Part shown: piece after piece, positions 1 through 7,282 of the stretch
How the letters are laid out: each line of letters starts with the position of its first letter
Numbering within the stretch: position 1 is the stretch's first letter
DNA from: Bacteroidales bacterium Bact_07
Lineage (GTDB): Bacteria > Bacteroidota > Bacteroidia > Bacteroidales > Tenuifilaceae
DNA length: 21,638 nucleotides
NCBI GenBank assembly: GCA_001603415.1
Contig: LUYY01000066.1
Span: 1 to 21,638, forward strand
Reading direction: 5' to 3'
The notes under the pieces: generated by a model
What the model was told of the DNA's origin: nothing
What the model saw: only the letters and a program-made list of their open reading frames with translations
The model's database searches: none
Program-made: the position numbers and the translations under genes

Positions 1-14
1 ACTCAGTTTTCATG

Positions 15-45
15 TTGAGGGGAATTACCCCCTTAAAAAGTTTTT
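15..45 (+). terminator. Possible rho-independent terminator of a gene left of the window
   Basis: Bases 15-22 can pair with 29-36 (TTGAGGGG with CCCCTTAA, one G-T pair) around a 6-base loop, followed by AAAG and five T's at 41-45. The orientation fits a plus-strand gene ending outside the window. On the minus strand no T-run follows the hairpin, so it is a poor terminator for the leftmost gene. The stem is short and the T-run is set 4 bases away from it, so this is tentative. The rest of 1-144 is AT-rich and I see no gene or RNA in it. Confidence 0.35.
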
Positions 46-144
46 CAAAATTGATTTTTTAAAATGACATTTCAAAAGAAAAACACCATGAAAAAATATG
101 ATATTAAACATTTTTTTGGCGTATTACTTAAAATTTAAAACCTA

Positions 145-3135
145 TCAACCGTTTTCTGGTTTTAATATAACACCCTGATTAGTTTTAGCATCTACCTGAA
201 TTACAAGTGGTTTGTAGAATCGTACACAACGTAAATACTCAGTTTCATGCCAGGCAGGAAGCGAGTTGAGAAAATCAATATCATACGAGCCATCGTGAAG
301 GTAAGGATTAACCGTAAGATATGCAACTCTGAAAGATGTTAGGTTCTGGAAAAAATGAGTTCCTTGACTTGGATCGACACGGAAGTTCTCGAGTCCGGCC
401 TCAACTATAACCCTGGCCTGGGATATTTGCGACCACTTAATGGGTACACCCAGCCAAGGATCGCTACTGCCCCAGCGGCCAGGCCCAACCAAAACGTAAT
501 TGCGCTGCCAATCAATAAACTTCTTGTTTAGGTCATCAAGTTCATGAGCTATTTCTTTTGTTTTAGCAGGATTAAAGCATTCGGGCTTAATGTAAACAAA
601 ATCATAAATATCCTTTACTTTCCCGTGTCCCAGTGCCGACTTTGAGTAAAGTATTGCCTTTTTAATATCAATTTCATCCCATTCCACTAGCTCGGTCTGG
701 TCGCTATCAACTATGGGTCGAATTTGAAGGAAATTAAAGAGTTTAGGCATTCCACTTGGTGGATTCAAATTTGCAGCAAACTCAATTTCGATATGGTTAT
801 TCATTTCACGTTCACCTATCTCAAGCAGCTCCGTTAGGATTTTGGCAAGGGGAAACGTGTCGTGTTTTAGAACCGGCGCAAAAGTAACCAGCTTTAATCC
901 CTCATCGTAATAACCATCGCGCAGAATGCCTGAGTGCATATCGTAGGTAGAGGTAACTAATCGGAAATCGGGGATTGCAGAGGCTTCTCTAATATCAAGA
1001 TTTAGTAGATTTGAACTATCATCAACCATCGGCTCAAAGCTGTTTGGGTCAATGTTAAGTGCGTAAAAGTTCTTTTGGGTTTGGCGGAGAGCCATCTCAA
1101 CCGATGAAAGTTGCAGAATCTTTTTGGGGTATCTGGGGGAAAACCGAAGCGCTACCCCACCATCGACAATGAGCTTGCCTAAGCCAAAACCTACGCTAAC
1201 AATACCATCTTCGGTTTTTTCAGAGCCAATGGGGTAAAAATTGATACTCCGAGCCACACCCGATAAGGTAGGAAGATACATATTTCCATACTGGTTTCCG
1301 CATATCTCCTGGATTATTACCCCCATTTTTTCTTCATCTATCACATTCTGTGTCGCATTCATGTAGGCCTTGCTTGCCCTGTAAAAAACTGAAGCGTACA
1401 CTGCTTTAATAGCCTTAGTTAATAGCTGTAGCATTTGCTCAGGATTATCGGAATGGGGAACCATGTAGGTAGAGTAAATGCCTGCAAAAGGCTGGTAATG
1501 GGAATCCTCAAGTTTACTCGACGAGCGAACAGCAAGTGGTCGTTGGAAGACTGAAATAACCTTACGAAGGTCAATTTTGATACGCTCAGGCAGTTTAGCT
1601 TTCAGAAAGGCATCCAGAATAACCTCATCGTCTAAATCCTGTAATGCAATGGAATATAGATTATTCGATTCCATGAACTCATCAAAAATATCGGTGCTAA
1701 GCACTACAGTTCGGGGAATCGTAATTATGGTATTATCGAACTTATTGAAAAGGTTGTATTTACGAATAACCTGGTTTACAAAAGCCAGACCACGTGCCTT
1801 ACCGCCTATTGAACCATCGCCAATGCGGGAAAAAAACTTATACTCATCAAAAGTTTCGCGATCGAACTTGGCAATTATACTTCGCCCTTTACTCAGCCTA
1901 TATGCCGAAATGGCATAAAAAATAAACTTTCGGGCATCGTCAATGCTCCTGAAATCTTTAAGTCGCATGGGCTTAAAGAGCTGGGCAATTGAAAAGATAG
2001 CCCTGGCATTTAACCATTTGGAGATGTCGTTTCGGCTGGAATGGTAAACCAACGATCGGTCTGGAATGATAAGAATAAGCTTTTGCAATTGGCTTAAGTC
2101 CGACGCACGGGCTATTTCAGCAAGCGTATCAGGATCGCGAAAAACAAAATCGCCAAAACCAAAATTGTTCACAATGTAATCCCTAAGGTCAAGGCTGAAG
2201 GTTTTGGAATACTTATGCAAAAATCCTACACCGAGTTCATCGGCGTAAACCTTGTTTGAGAGTTCCGAGGACTGAAGCAGAAATGGTATATTAGGATCTT
2301 CTGCTTTGATTTGTTTGCAAAGTTGCAGCCCTGCTTTTGCTAAATGATCGCGCTTGTTGTTTACCTTATAGCTTATATCGGAAATAACCCCAAGGATGTT
2401 ATTCTTGTATTTATTATAAAGTTCTATTGCCTCGTCATAGGTTGTTGCCATCAAAATTTTGGGTCTTCCACGCATGCGAAGCATTCGGTGATGCTCATTT
2501 AGCGCTTCGGTCATAAACATCCGCGCTTGCCTGAAAATTATTTTATACAGATTTGGGAGGAACGAGGAGTAATACCTAACAGAATCTTCAACCAGAATAA
2601 TTGCCTGAACACCAATTTCAAGAATGTCGTGTTCGGCATTCATCTTATCCTCAATAAGTTTGATAATTGCCAAAAGCAGGTCGGCGTTGCCTAGCCAGCA
2701 GAAAACGTAATCGATAGCACTTAAATCCTCATTTTGCAATCGCATGGATACCTCGCGGGAGAATGGAGTAAGAATTACAATGGGTATTGAGGGGTATCGC
2801 CCTTTTAGGTTTTTAGCCAAACTAAAAGTGTCCATCTCGCCAACGTTAAGCATCGATATGATAAGGTCGATATGCTCTTCCTGTAAAATCTTTAGAACTT
2901 CGCGAACGCTATGCGCCTGAAGAAAAACCGGTGGATACCTTAGGTTTAGCGATACATACTCGTTAAAAATCTGCTCATCGATCCTCCCATCCTCCTCTAG
3001 CAAAAAAGCATCGTAACTGCTGCAGATAAGCAGAACCTTGTATATTCGCTTCTGCATCAGCTTATCGAACGAAGTGTCGTAAATATCGAGCTGGTATGAA
3101 TTGAGATATGCCTGATCGCCTAAAAGATTCAACAT
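145..3135 (-). CDS. PEP/pyruvate-binding (PPDK N-terminal) protein with two receiver-like N-terminal domains
   Basis: Large cytosolic enzyme with the ATP-binding domain of pyruvate phosphate dikinase / PEP synthase. Residues below count from the in-frame TTG at 3153; the ATG at residue 7 (3135, giving 996 aa) is the likelier start. Residues about 38-165 resemble a response-regulator receiver, but the phosphoacceptor position carries Ser100. Residues about 184-330 form a second receiver-like fold with E189-D190, Asp259, Ser295/296 and Lys314 in place, so phosphorylation is possible. From about 440 comes the PPDK N domain: GGKARG (450-455), AVRSSSKLEDS (541-551), Glu789/791 and the closing QIRP (810-813), all consistent with an intact nucleotide site. 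A conserved-looking tail has GPGRWGSSDPW (890-900). There is no phosphohistidine swivel domain and no PEP TIM barrel, so it cannot be a complete PEP synthase; the substrate is unknown. It diverges from apbE across about 90 bases. Confidence 0.8.
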   Translation of the reverse strand: MLNLLGDQAYLNSYQLDIYDTSFDKLMQKRIYKVLLICSSYDAFLLEEDGRIDEQIFNEYVSLNLRYPPVFLQAHSVREVLKILQEEHIDLIISMLNVGEMDTFSLAKNLKGRYPSIPIVILTPFSREVSMRLQNEDLSAIDYVFCWLGNADLLLAIIKLIEDKMNAEHDILEIGVQAIILVEDSVRYYSSFLPNLYKIIFRQARMFMTEALNEHHRMLRMRGRPKILMATTYDEAIELYNKYKNNILGVISDISYKVNNKRDHLAKAGLQLCKQIKAEDPNIPFLLQSSELSNKVYADELGVGFLHKYSKTFSLDLRDYIVNNFGFGDFVFRDPDTLAEIARASDLSQLQKLILIIPDRSLVYHSSRNDISKWLNARAIFSIAQLFKPMRLKDFRSIDDARKFIFYAISAYRLSKGRSIIAKFDRETFDEYKFFSRIGDGSIGGKARGLAFVNQVIRKYNLFNKFDNTIITIPRTVVLSTDIFDEFMESNNLYSIALQDLDDEVILDAFLKAKLPERIKIDLRKVISVFQRPLAVRSSSKLEDSHYQPFAGIYSTYMVPHSDNPEQMLQLLTKAIKAVYASVFYRASKAYMNATQNVIDEEKMGVIIQEICGNQYGNMYLPTLSGVARSINFYPIGSEKTEDGIVSVGFGLGKLIVDGGVALRFSPRYPKKILQLSSVEMALRQTQKNFYALNIDPNSFEPMVDDSSNLLNLDIREASAIPDFRLVTSTYDMHSGILRDGYYDEGLKLVTFAPVLKHDTFPLAKILTELLEIGEREMNNHIEIEFAANLNPPSGMPKLFNFLQIRPIVDSDQTELVEWDEIDIKKAILYSKSALGHGKVKDIYDFVYIKPECFNPAKTKEIAHELDDLNKKFIDWQRNYVLVGPGRWGSSDPWLGVPIKWSQISQARVIVEAGLENFRVDPSQGTHFFQNLTSFRVAYLTVNPYLHDGSYDIDFLNSLPAWHETEYLRCVRFYKPLVIQVDAKTNQGVILKPENG

Positions 3136-3177
3136 AGCGCAAATTTTTGGCAATTTACAAAAAAGCTGCCAAACGGT

Positions 3178-3210
3178 TTTGCATGCTTTTGATCTTTCGG
3201 CTTACCTTTG
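3178..3210 (+). promoter_or_regulatory. Bacteroidota-type promoter of apbE
   Basis: TTTG at 3178-3181 is followed after 21 bases by TACCTTTG at 3203-3210, an exact match to the TTTG / TAnnTTTG (-33/-7) consensus described for Bacteroides. The start codon lies only 14 bases after the -7 element, so the transcript would have a leader of roughly ten bases or fewer. No Shine-Dalgarno sequence is present. Confidence 0.5.
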
Positions 3211-3224
3211 TAAAAAAATGAATT

Positions 3225-4220
3225 ATGCGTTACATTAAGTCATTAGCCCTACTCGCGCTTATTGTGGTAAGCTGTACACCACAAAAAAATTACACCAAAA
3301 TTGAAGGTTTTACCCAAGGAACCACCTACAGCATAACCTACTACGATTCCCTTAACCGGGATTTTTCGTTACAAATCGATTCAATACTAAGCAGAATTGA
3401 CCATTCAATGTCGATCTACAACGATAGTTCGATAATCAGTAAGATAAACAGTAACCAGTCCGATAGCATAGACGACCTGCTAAAAGATGTAATTATGGCC
3501 TCATTCGATATTTACAGGCAAACCGATGGGGCATTCGATATTACAGTTGGTCCGGTGGTTAGGGCTATAGGCTTTGGTCGAGACAAAACTCAAGGTATCG
3601 ACTCCGCCAAAATCAGGACGCTACTACCCCTAATTGGCATGAGCAAGATACGTATTGAAGGGAATACCCTTAAAAAGGACGACAGCAAAATACAGATTGA
3701 TGTTAATGCCATTGCCCAAGGCTATACGGTTGATGTTATCGGTAAATATTTTGAAAACAAAGGCATAAAGAACTATCTAATTGAAGTAGGAGGCGAAATT
3801 ACTGCCCGGGGCAAAAATTCAAAGGGAACCGACTGGGTTGTTGGTATCGATAAACCCGTGGAATCGGCTTTACCCGGTGAAAACATTCAGGCAAAAATAT
3901 CCATTAGTAATGGTTACGGATTGGTAACCTCAGGCAATTACCGCAAGTTTATTGAGGTAAACGGGCAAAAGTATGCCCATACCATTAACCCTAAAACCGG
4001 ATTTCCAGAGCTAAATAACCTTTTGAGCGCAACGGTAGTTGCACCCAATGCCACCAAAGCCGATGCCCTGGCAACCGCTTTCATGGTGAAAGGAGTTGAC
4101 TGGAGCAAATATTTTGTGGTTAACACCAACGATATTGATGCCTACCTTGTTTTCTCCGATTCATTAGGGAACTATCGGGTTTGGATGAACGAGGGTATGA
4201 AAAAGAGGATTATTCCCTAA
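3225..4220 (+). CDS. apbE: FAD:protein FMN transferase, lipoprotein ApbE
   Basis: ApbE transfers FMN from FAD onto Thr/Ser of target flavoproteins such as NqrB/NqrC or RnfG/RnfD subunits, acting outside the cytoplasmic membrane in a Mg-dependent reaction. The 331-residue protein starts with a lipoprotein signal whose lipobox VVSC puts the lipidated cysteine at residue 17. Family signatures are present in order: QGTTYSI (31-37), DHSMSIYNDSS (59-69), DGAFDITVGP (101-110), AIAQG (162-166), EVGGE (187-191), HTINPKTG (252-259) and the metal-site segment NATKADALATA (275-285). Length is normal for the family. No Nqr or Rnf subunit is in the window, so the target lies elsewhere. It is followed head to head, with no spacer, by a pair of small cysteine-rich membrane proteins that may belong to the same maturation process (inference). 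Confidence 0.95.
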   Translation: MRYIKSLALLALIVVSCTPQKNYTKIEGFTQGTTYSITYYDSLNRDFSLQIDSILSRIDHSMSIYNDSSIISKINSNQSDSIDDLLKDVIMASFDIYRQTDGAFDITVGPVVRAIGFGRDKTQGIDSAKIRTLLPLIGMSKIRIEGNTLKKDDSKIQIDVNAIAQGYTVDVIGKYFENKGIKNYLIEVGGEITARGKNSKGTDWVVGIDKPVESALPGENIQAKISISNGYGLVTSGNYRKFIEVNGQKYAHTINPKTGFPELNNLLSATVVAPNATKADALATAFMVKGVDWSKYFVVNTNDIDAYLVFSDSLGNYRVWMNEGMKKRIIP

Positions 4221-4403
4221 CTAAATACCCTTGGTTGCAGCGTTTGTACTGCAATTCGACCCACCACCACAGCCACAGGAATACCCAATGTCGGAATCGC
4301 TACAACCGGGTTTTTTCCGCTTGAAAATGGTCTTTAGTGAAAGGCCAAAAATCACTATACCTAAAAGTAATGCTACTACACCAATAAGTTTAAGCAATGC
4401 CAT
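4221..4403 (-). CDS. Small single-span membrane protein with four cysteines (NqrM-like layout)
   Basis: A 60-residue protein with a hydrophobic helix at about 3-24, then a basic patch (KRKK) and a Gly/Cys-rich tail with Cys34, Cys43, Cys45 and Cys51. Its first 30 residues share about 13 identities with the adjacent 81-residue protein (LKLI, LG, FG and IF in register), so the two look like tandem paralogues. The layout of a membrane helix, a G...IF motif, basic residues and a Cys-rich tail recalls NqrM, the iron-delivery factor for Na+-NQR, and the FeoB-associated Cys-rich proteins, but I cannot assign it to either. It lies 11 bases after the upstream gene in the same direction, and its stop abuts the apbE stop. 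A metal-binding role is inferred from the cysteines and the ApbE neighbour. Confidence 0.7.
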   Translation of the reverse strand: MALLKLIGVVALLLGIVIFGLSLKTIFKRKKPGCSDSDIGYSCGCGGGSNCSTNAATKGI

Positions 4404-4414
4404 AATCTTTGATT

Positions 4415-4660
4415 TTAGTTTTCAACCTCGCGGGCATGCTCGTAACAGGTAGCACATTCGATATTTTTACCATTTTTCCCCCAGCACTTTATTTCCTCGT
4501 GGCGAGGGCACGAAACGCCACGCTTTCGCAATTCCTTGTTATGCCCAGCCGAAGTTTCGGGAAACCTATGGCTTTTGTGGAAAATTATCCTTACGGCCAT
4601 CCCAAACAATGCTGTTCCAAGAATTATTGCTGCTACAACTATTAATTTAAGCGTTAACAT
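4415..4660 (-). CDS. Small single-span membrane protein with four cysteines, paralogue of its downstream neighbour
   Basis: An 81-residue protein with a membrane helix at about 4-26 followed by a soluble tail containing Cys51, Cys59, Cys69 and Cys72, the last two as CATC. A segment with FPETSAGHNKELRKRG (33-48) resembles, from memory, short 'membrane or secreted' proteins of Bacteroidota that end in a Cys-rich tail; their function is not established. The start is an ATG without a Shine-Dalgarno sequence, behind an excellent Bacteroidota promoter. It is first in a two-gene unit with the 60-residue protein. Four cysteines in a row suggest an Fe-S or iron-binding site, and the ApbE neighbour suggests a link to respiratory flavoprotein maturation. 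Both points are inference. Confidence 0.75.
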   Translation of the reverse strand: MLTLKLIVVAAIILGTALFGMAVRIIFHKSHRFPETSAGHNKELRKRGVSCPRHEEIKCWGKNGKNIECATCYEHAREVEN

Positions 4661-4676
4661 TTGGGTAAAGTTTTTG

Positions 4677-4708
4677 CAAAAGTATACCTGTTAGGTTGCA
4701 CTTCCAAA
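4677..4708 (-). promoter_or_regulatory. Bacteroidota-type promoter of the Cys-rich membrane protein pair
   Basis: Read on the minus strand, TTTG (4708-4705) is followed after 20 bases by TACTTTTG (4684-4677). Both elements match the Bacteroides -33/-7 consensus exactly and the spacing is canonical. The start codon at 4660 is 16 bases past the -7 element, so the leader is very short. This supports the pair being real genes rather than chance reading frames. Confidence 0.6.
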
Positions 4709-4840
4709 AAACAAACAACAAGCATCACAAAAAGTTTTATTAAAAAGCTATAAAAGAACTAATGTCATGCCGTTTGATATTGGTTCAAAACATTTGTAAT
4801 ACTTTTTTGTTTACCTGATGAAACTCAACAGAATTGAACG

Positions 4841-7252
4841 ATGAGCACAACCAAAATCAAATTGACAAAAGAAGAGATACTCAACGACTATTACATTGCC
4901 CACCTCAGCCGCAATATCAGCCTTATGGGCCGAAAAGAGGTGTTAACCGGCAAGGCTAAATTCGGGATTTTTGGCGATGGTAAAGAGCTTGCCCAGATTG
5001 CCCTTGCAAAAACATTTAAGGAAGGCGATTGGCGATCGGGTTATTACCGCGACCAAACCTTTATGATGGCCGCCGGGTTATTTACCGCCGAAGAGTTCTT
5101 TGCACAACTTTACGGTCAAACCGATATAGACCTCAACCCAGGCAATGCCGGTAGGACTTTTAATAACCATTTTTCCACTCGAAGCTTAAACCCCGATGGA
5201 ACATGGAAAGATCTTACAAAACAGAAAAATAGCACACCTGATATATCCCCTACTGCCGGACAAATGCCCCGATTGCTTGGATTGGCTTGGGCATCGAAAC
5301 TTTTCAAAAACAACAAGGAACTATGGCGATTTGAGCAATTTAGCCGTAAGGGAAACGAAGTTGCTTTTGGAACCATTGGCGACGCCAGTACATCCGAAGG
5401 ACATTTTTGGGAAACACTCAACGCAGCAGCAGTGCTTCAAGTTCCAATGGTGGTTGCCGTTTGGGACGATGGTTACGGGATTTCCGTACCAAAAGATTAC
5501 CAAACCGCTAAAGGAAATATCTCGGAACTAGTTAAGGGCTTTGAGAAGGGCGAAAATGATGTAAACGGAATTTATATTTACCGTGCAAAGGGATGGGACT
5601 ACCCTAACCTAGTGGAAACTTTTTCGGCAGGAGTAGAACGTTCCCGGAAAGAACAAGTTCCAGTGCTATTCCATATCACTGAAATAACCCAACCACAAGG
5701 ACACTCCACATCGGGTTCGCATGAACGCTACAAATCGCCTGAGCGCTTGCAATGGGAAAAAGATTTCGACTGCAATACCCGCTTCCGCAACTGGATAATA
5801 ACCGAAGGCTACGCCACCGAATCGGAGTTAAACGAAATAGAAGCCAAAGCACAAACCGATGCCAAGGCTGCACGCGATAAGGCTTGGGCCGATTATACCT
5901 ATCCCATTAAAAAAGAACGCGATGAATTGATTAAAATAATCGACAACCGTTCCTGTTTCTGTAAACGTGAACACACCGACAAGGTTGGTGAAATTACTGA
6001 GCAACTCAAGGCAATACCAAACCCAATCCGTAAGGATAATATTAGCGCAGCTAAGCGGATTTTAAGGCACGTTTGCTCCGATTGTAGTATCCGTGAAAAA
6101 CTTCAAGCCGATTTATCGACTTGGATTGAACGCAACATGAAAGATGGCTACGATAGGTACAGCTCGCACCTTTACTGCGAAACCGAAAGAGCTGCATGGA
6201 AGGTAAAGGGTGTTCCTCCTGTTTTTACAGATGATTCCCCTATGGTTGCTGGCCGTGAGATACTCCGCGACAACTGGGATGTTCAATTCCAGAAAAATCC
6301 GCTCCTTGTTATTTTCGGCGAGGATGTTGGGGGTATCGGAGGTGTAAACCAATCGTATGAAGGACTCCAAAAGAAATACGGAGAAATTAGAATCAGCGAT
6401 ACTGGCATCAGAGAAAACACCATACTTGGGCAAGGACTGGGTTTAGCTCTCAGGGGCATGCGCCCGGTTGCCGAAATACAGTATTTCGACTACCTGCTCT
6501 ATGCCCTTCAAACCATGAGTGATGACCTTGCCACCATACGATGGAGAACTAAAAGTGGCCAAATGGCACCCCTTATCATAACAACCCGTGGGCATAGGCT
6601 CGAGGGTGTTTGGCATGCCGGTTCCCCATTGAGCATGGTAATCAACTCCATAAGAGGTGTTTACGTTTGCGTTCCACGCAACATGACTCAGGCTGCAGGC
6701 TTTTACAATACTTTACTTGAAGCCGATGACCCTGCATTGGTAATAGAGCCATTGAATGGCTACCGTTTGAAAGAAAAACGGCCCGAAAATATTGGAGAGT
6801 ATAAAATTCCACTCGGTGTTCCCGAAATTCTTCGCGAGGGAACTGATGTTACCTTGGTTACCTATGGAAGTTGCGTTCGCATTGCCCAGGAAGCTGTTGA
6901 ACAGCTTTGGGAGTTTGGAATTTCTGTTGAACTGATAGATGTTCAAACACTCTTACCTTTCGATTTACCCAACCTAATTCTTGATTCAATAAAGAAAACA
7001 AACCGCATTGTATTCTTTGACGAGGATGTTCCGGGTGGTGCAACTGCATACATGATGCAAAAGGTTTTGGAGGAACGGGCAGGCTATCTCCACCTCGACT
7101 CACCTCCAAGAACAATAACTGCAAGGGAGCATCGTCCTGCCTATACCACCGATGGTGATTACTTTTCGAACCCGAATGCCGAGGATGTTTTTGATGGCAT
7201 ATATGAATTGATGCATGAGGTTAACCCCAAACGCTACCCTAAACTTTTATAA
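4841..7252 (+). CDS. Fused alpha/beta 2-oxoacid dehydrogenase E1 component (thiamine-diphosphate dependent)
   Basis: The E1 component decarboxylates a 2-oxoacid (branched-chain, pyruvate-like or similar) and transfers the acyl group to the lipoyl arm of E2. This 803-residue form fuses both E1 subunits. The alpha half (about 10-345) carries the thiamine-diphosphate/Mg motif GDASTSEG (180-187) with Asn194. The beta half (about 465-803) has the cofactor-activating Glu493 in FGEDVG and the conserved stretch RISDTGIRENTILGQGLGLA (517-536). Between them lies a linker with Cys372-x-Cys374 and Cys412-x-x-Cys415, a possible metal site. Fused E1 proteins are common in Bacteroidota and are often annotated as 2-oxoisovalerate dehydrogenase, but the substrate cannot be fixed from sequence alone. 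No E2 or E3 gene is nearby. The ATG has no Shine-Dalgarno sequence; a strong hairpin terminator follows the stop. Confidence 0.9.
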   Translation: MSTTKIKLTKEEILNDYYIAHLSRNISLMGRKEVLTGKAKFGIFGDGKELAQIALAKTFKEGDWRSGYYRDQTFMMAAGLFTAEEFFAQLYGQTDIDLNPGNAGRTFNNHFSTRSLNPDGTWKDLTKQKNSTPDISPTAGQMPRLLGLAWASKLFKNNKELWRFEQFSRKGNEVAFGTIGDASTSEGHFWETLNAAAVLQVPMVVAVWDDGYGISVPKDYQTAKGNISELVKGFEKGENDVNGIYIYRAKGWDYPNLVETFSAGVERSRKEQVPVLFHITEITQPQGHSTSGSHERYKSPERLQWEKDFDCNTRFRNWIITEGYATESELNEIEAKAQTDAKAARDKAWADYTYPIKKERDELIKIIDNRSCFCKREHTDKVGEITEQLKAIPNPIRKDNISAAKRILRHVCSDCSIREKLQADLSTWIERNMKDGYDRYSSHLYCETERAAWKVKGVPPVFTDDSPMVAGREILRDNWDVQFQKNPLLVIFGEDVGGIGGVNQSYEGLQKKYGEIRISDTGIRENTILGQGLGLALRGMRPVAEIQYFDYLLYALQTMSDDLATIRWRTKSGQMAPLIITTRGHRLEGVWHAGSPLSMVINSIRGVYVCVPRNMTQAAGFYNTLLEADDPALVIEPLNGYRLKEKRPENIGEYKIPLGVPEILREGTDVTLVTYGSCVRIAQEAVEQLWEFGISVELIDVQTLLPFDLPNLILDSIKKTNRIVFFDEDVPGGATAYMMQKVLEERAGYLHLDSPPRTITAREHRPAYTTDGDYFSNPNAEDVFDGIYELMHEVNPKRYPKLL

Positions 7253-7256
7253 ATGT

Positions 7257-7281
7257 AAAGCCCGGAGTACCGGGCTTTTTT
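7257..7281 (+). terminator. Rho-independent terminator after the E1 gene
   Basis: AAAGCCCGG (7257-7265) pairs perfectly with CCGGGCTTT (7270-7278) around the tetraloop AGTA, and the T-run extends to 7281. It begins 4 bases after the E1 stop. The convergent nhaC ends at 7283, so the hairpin may also help stop minus-strand transcription, although only three T's follow it in that direction. Confidence 0.9.
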
Positions 7282-7282
7282 A

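Noticed and set aside
88..138. 15-codon reading frame starting with ATG AAA AAA in the left intergenic region
   Set aside because: Too short, no promoter or ribosome site, and no recognisable peptide feature; expected by chance in AT-rich DNA.
145..3135. Phosphoenolpyruvate synthase (ppsA)
   Set aside because: The central phosphohistidine domain and the C-terminal PEP/pyruvate barrel are missing, so the classical reaction cannot be carried out by this protein alone.
4231..4645. Two plus-strand open frames opposite the Cys-rich membrane protein genes
   Set aside because: The minus-strand frames have membrane helices, patterned cysteines, mutual similarity and a consensus promoter; the plus-strand frames have none of these.
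4773..4807. Possible promoter for the E1 gene (TTTG at 4773-4776 and TACTTTTT at 4800-4807)
   Set aside because: The -7 element misses the final G and the spacing of 23 bases is long; too weak to list as a feature.
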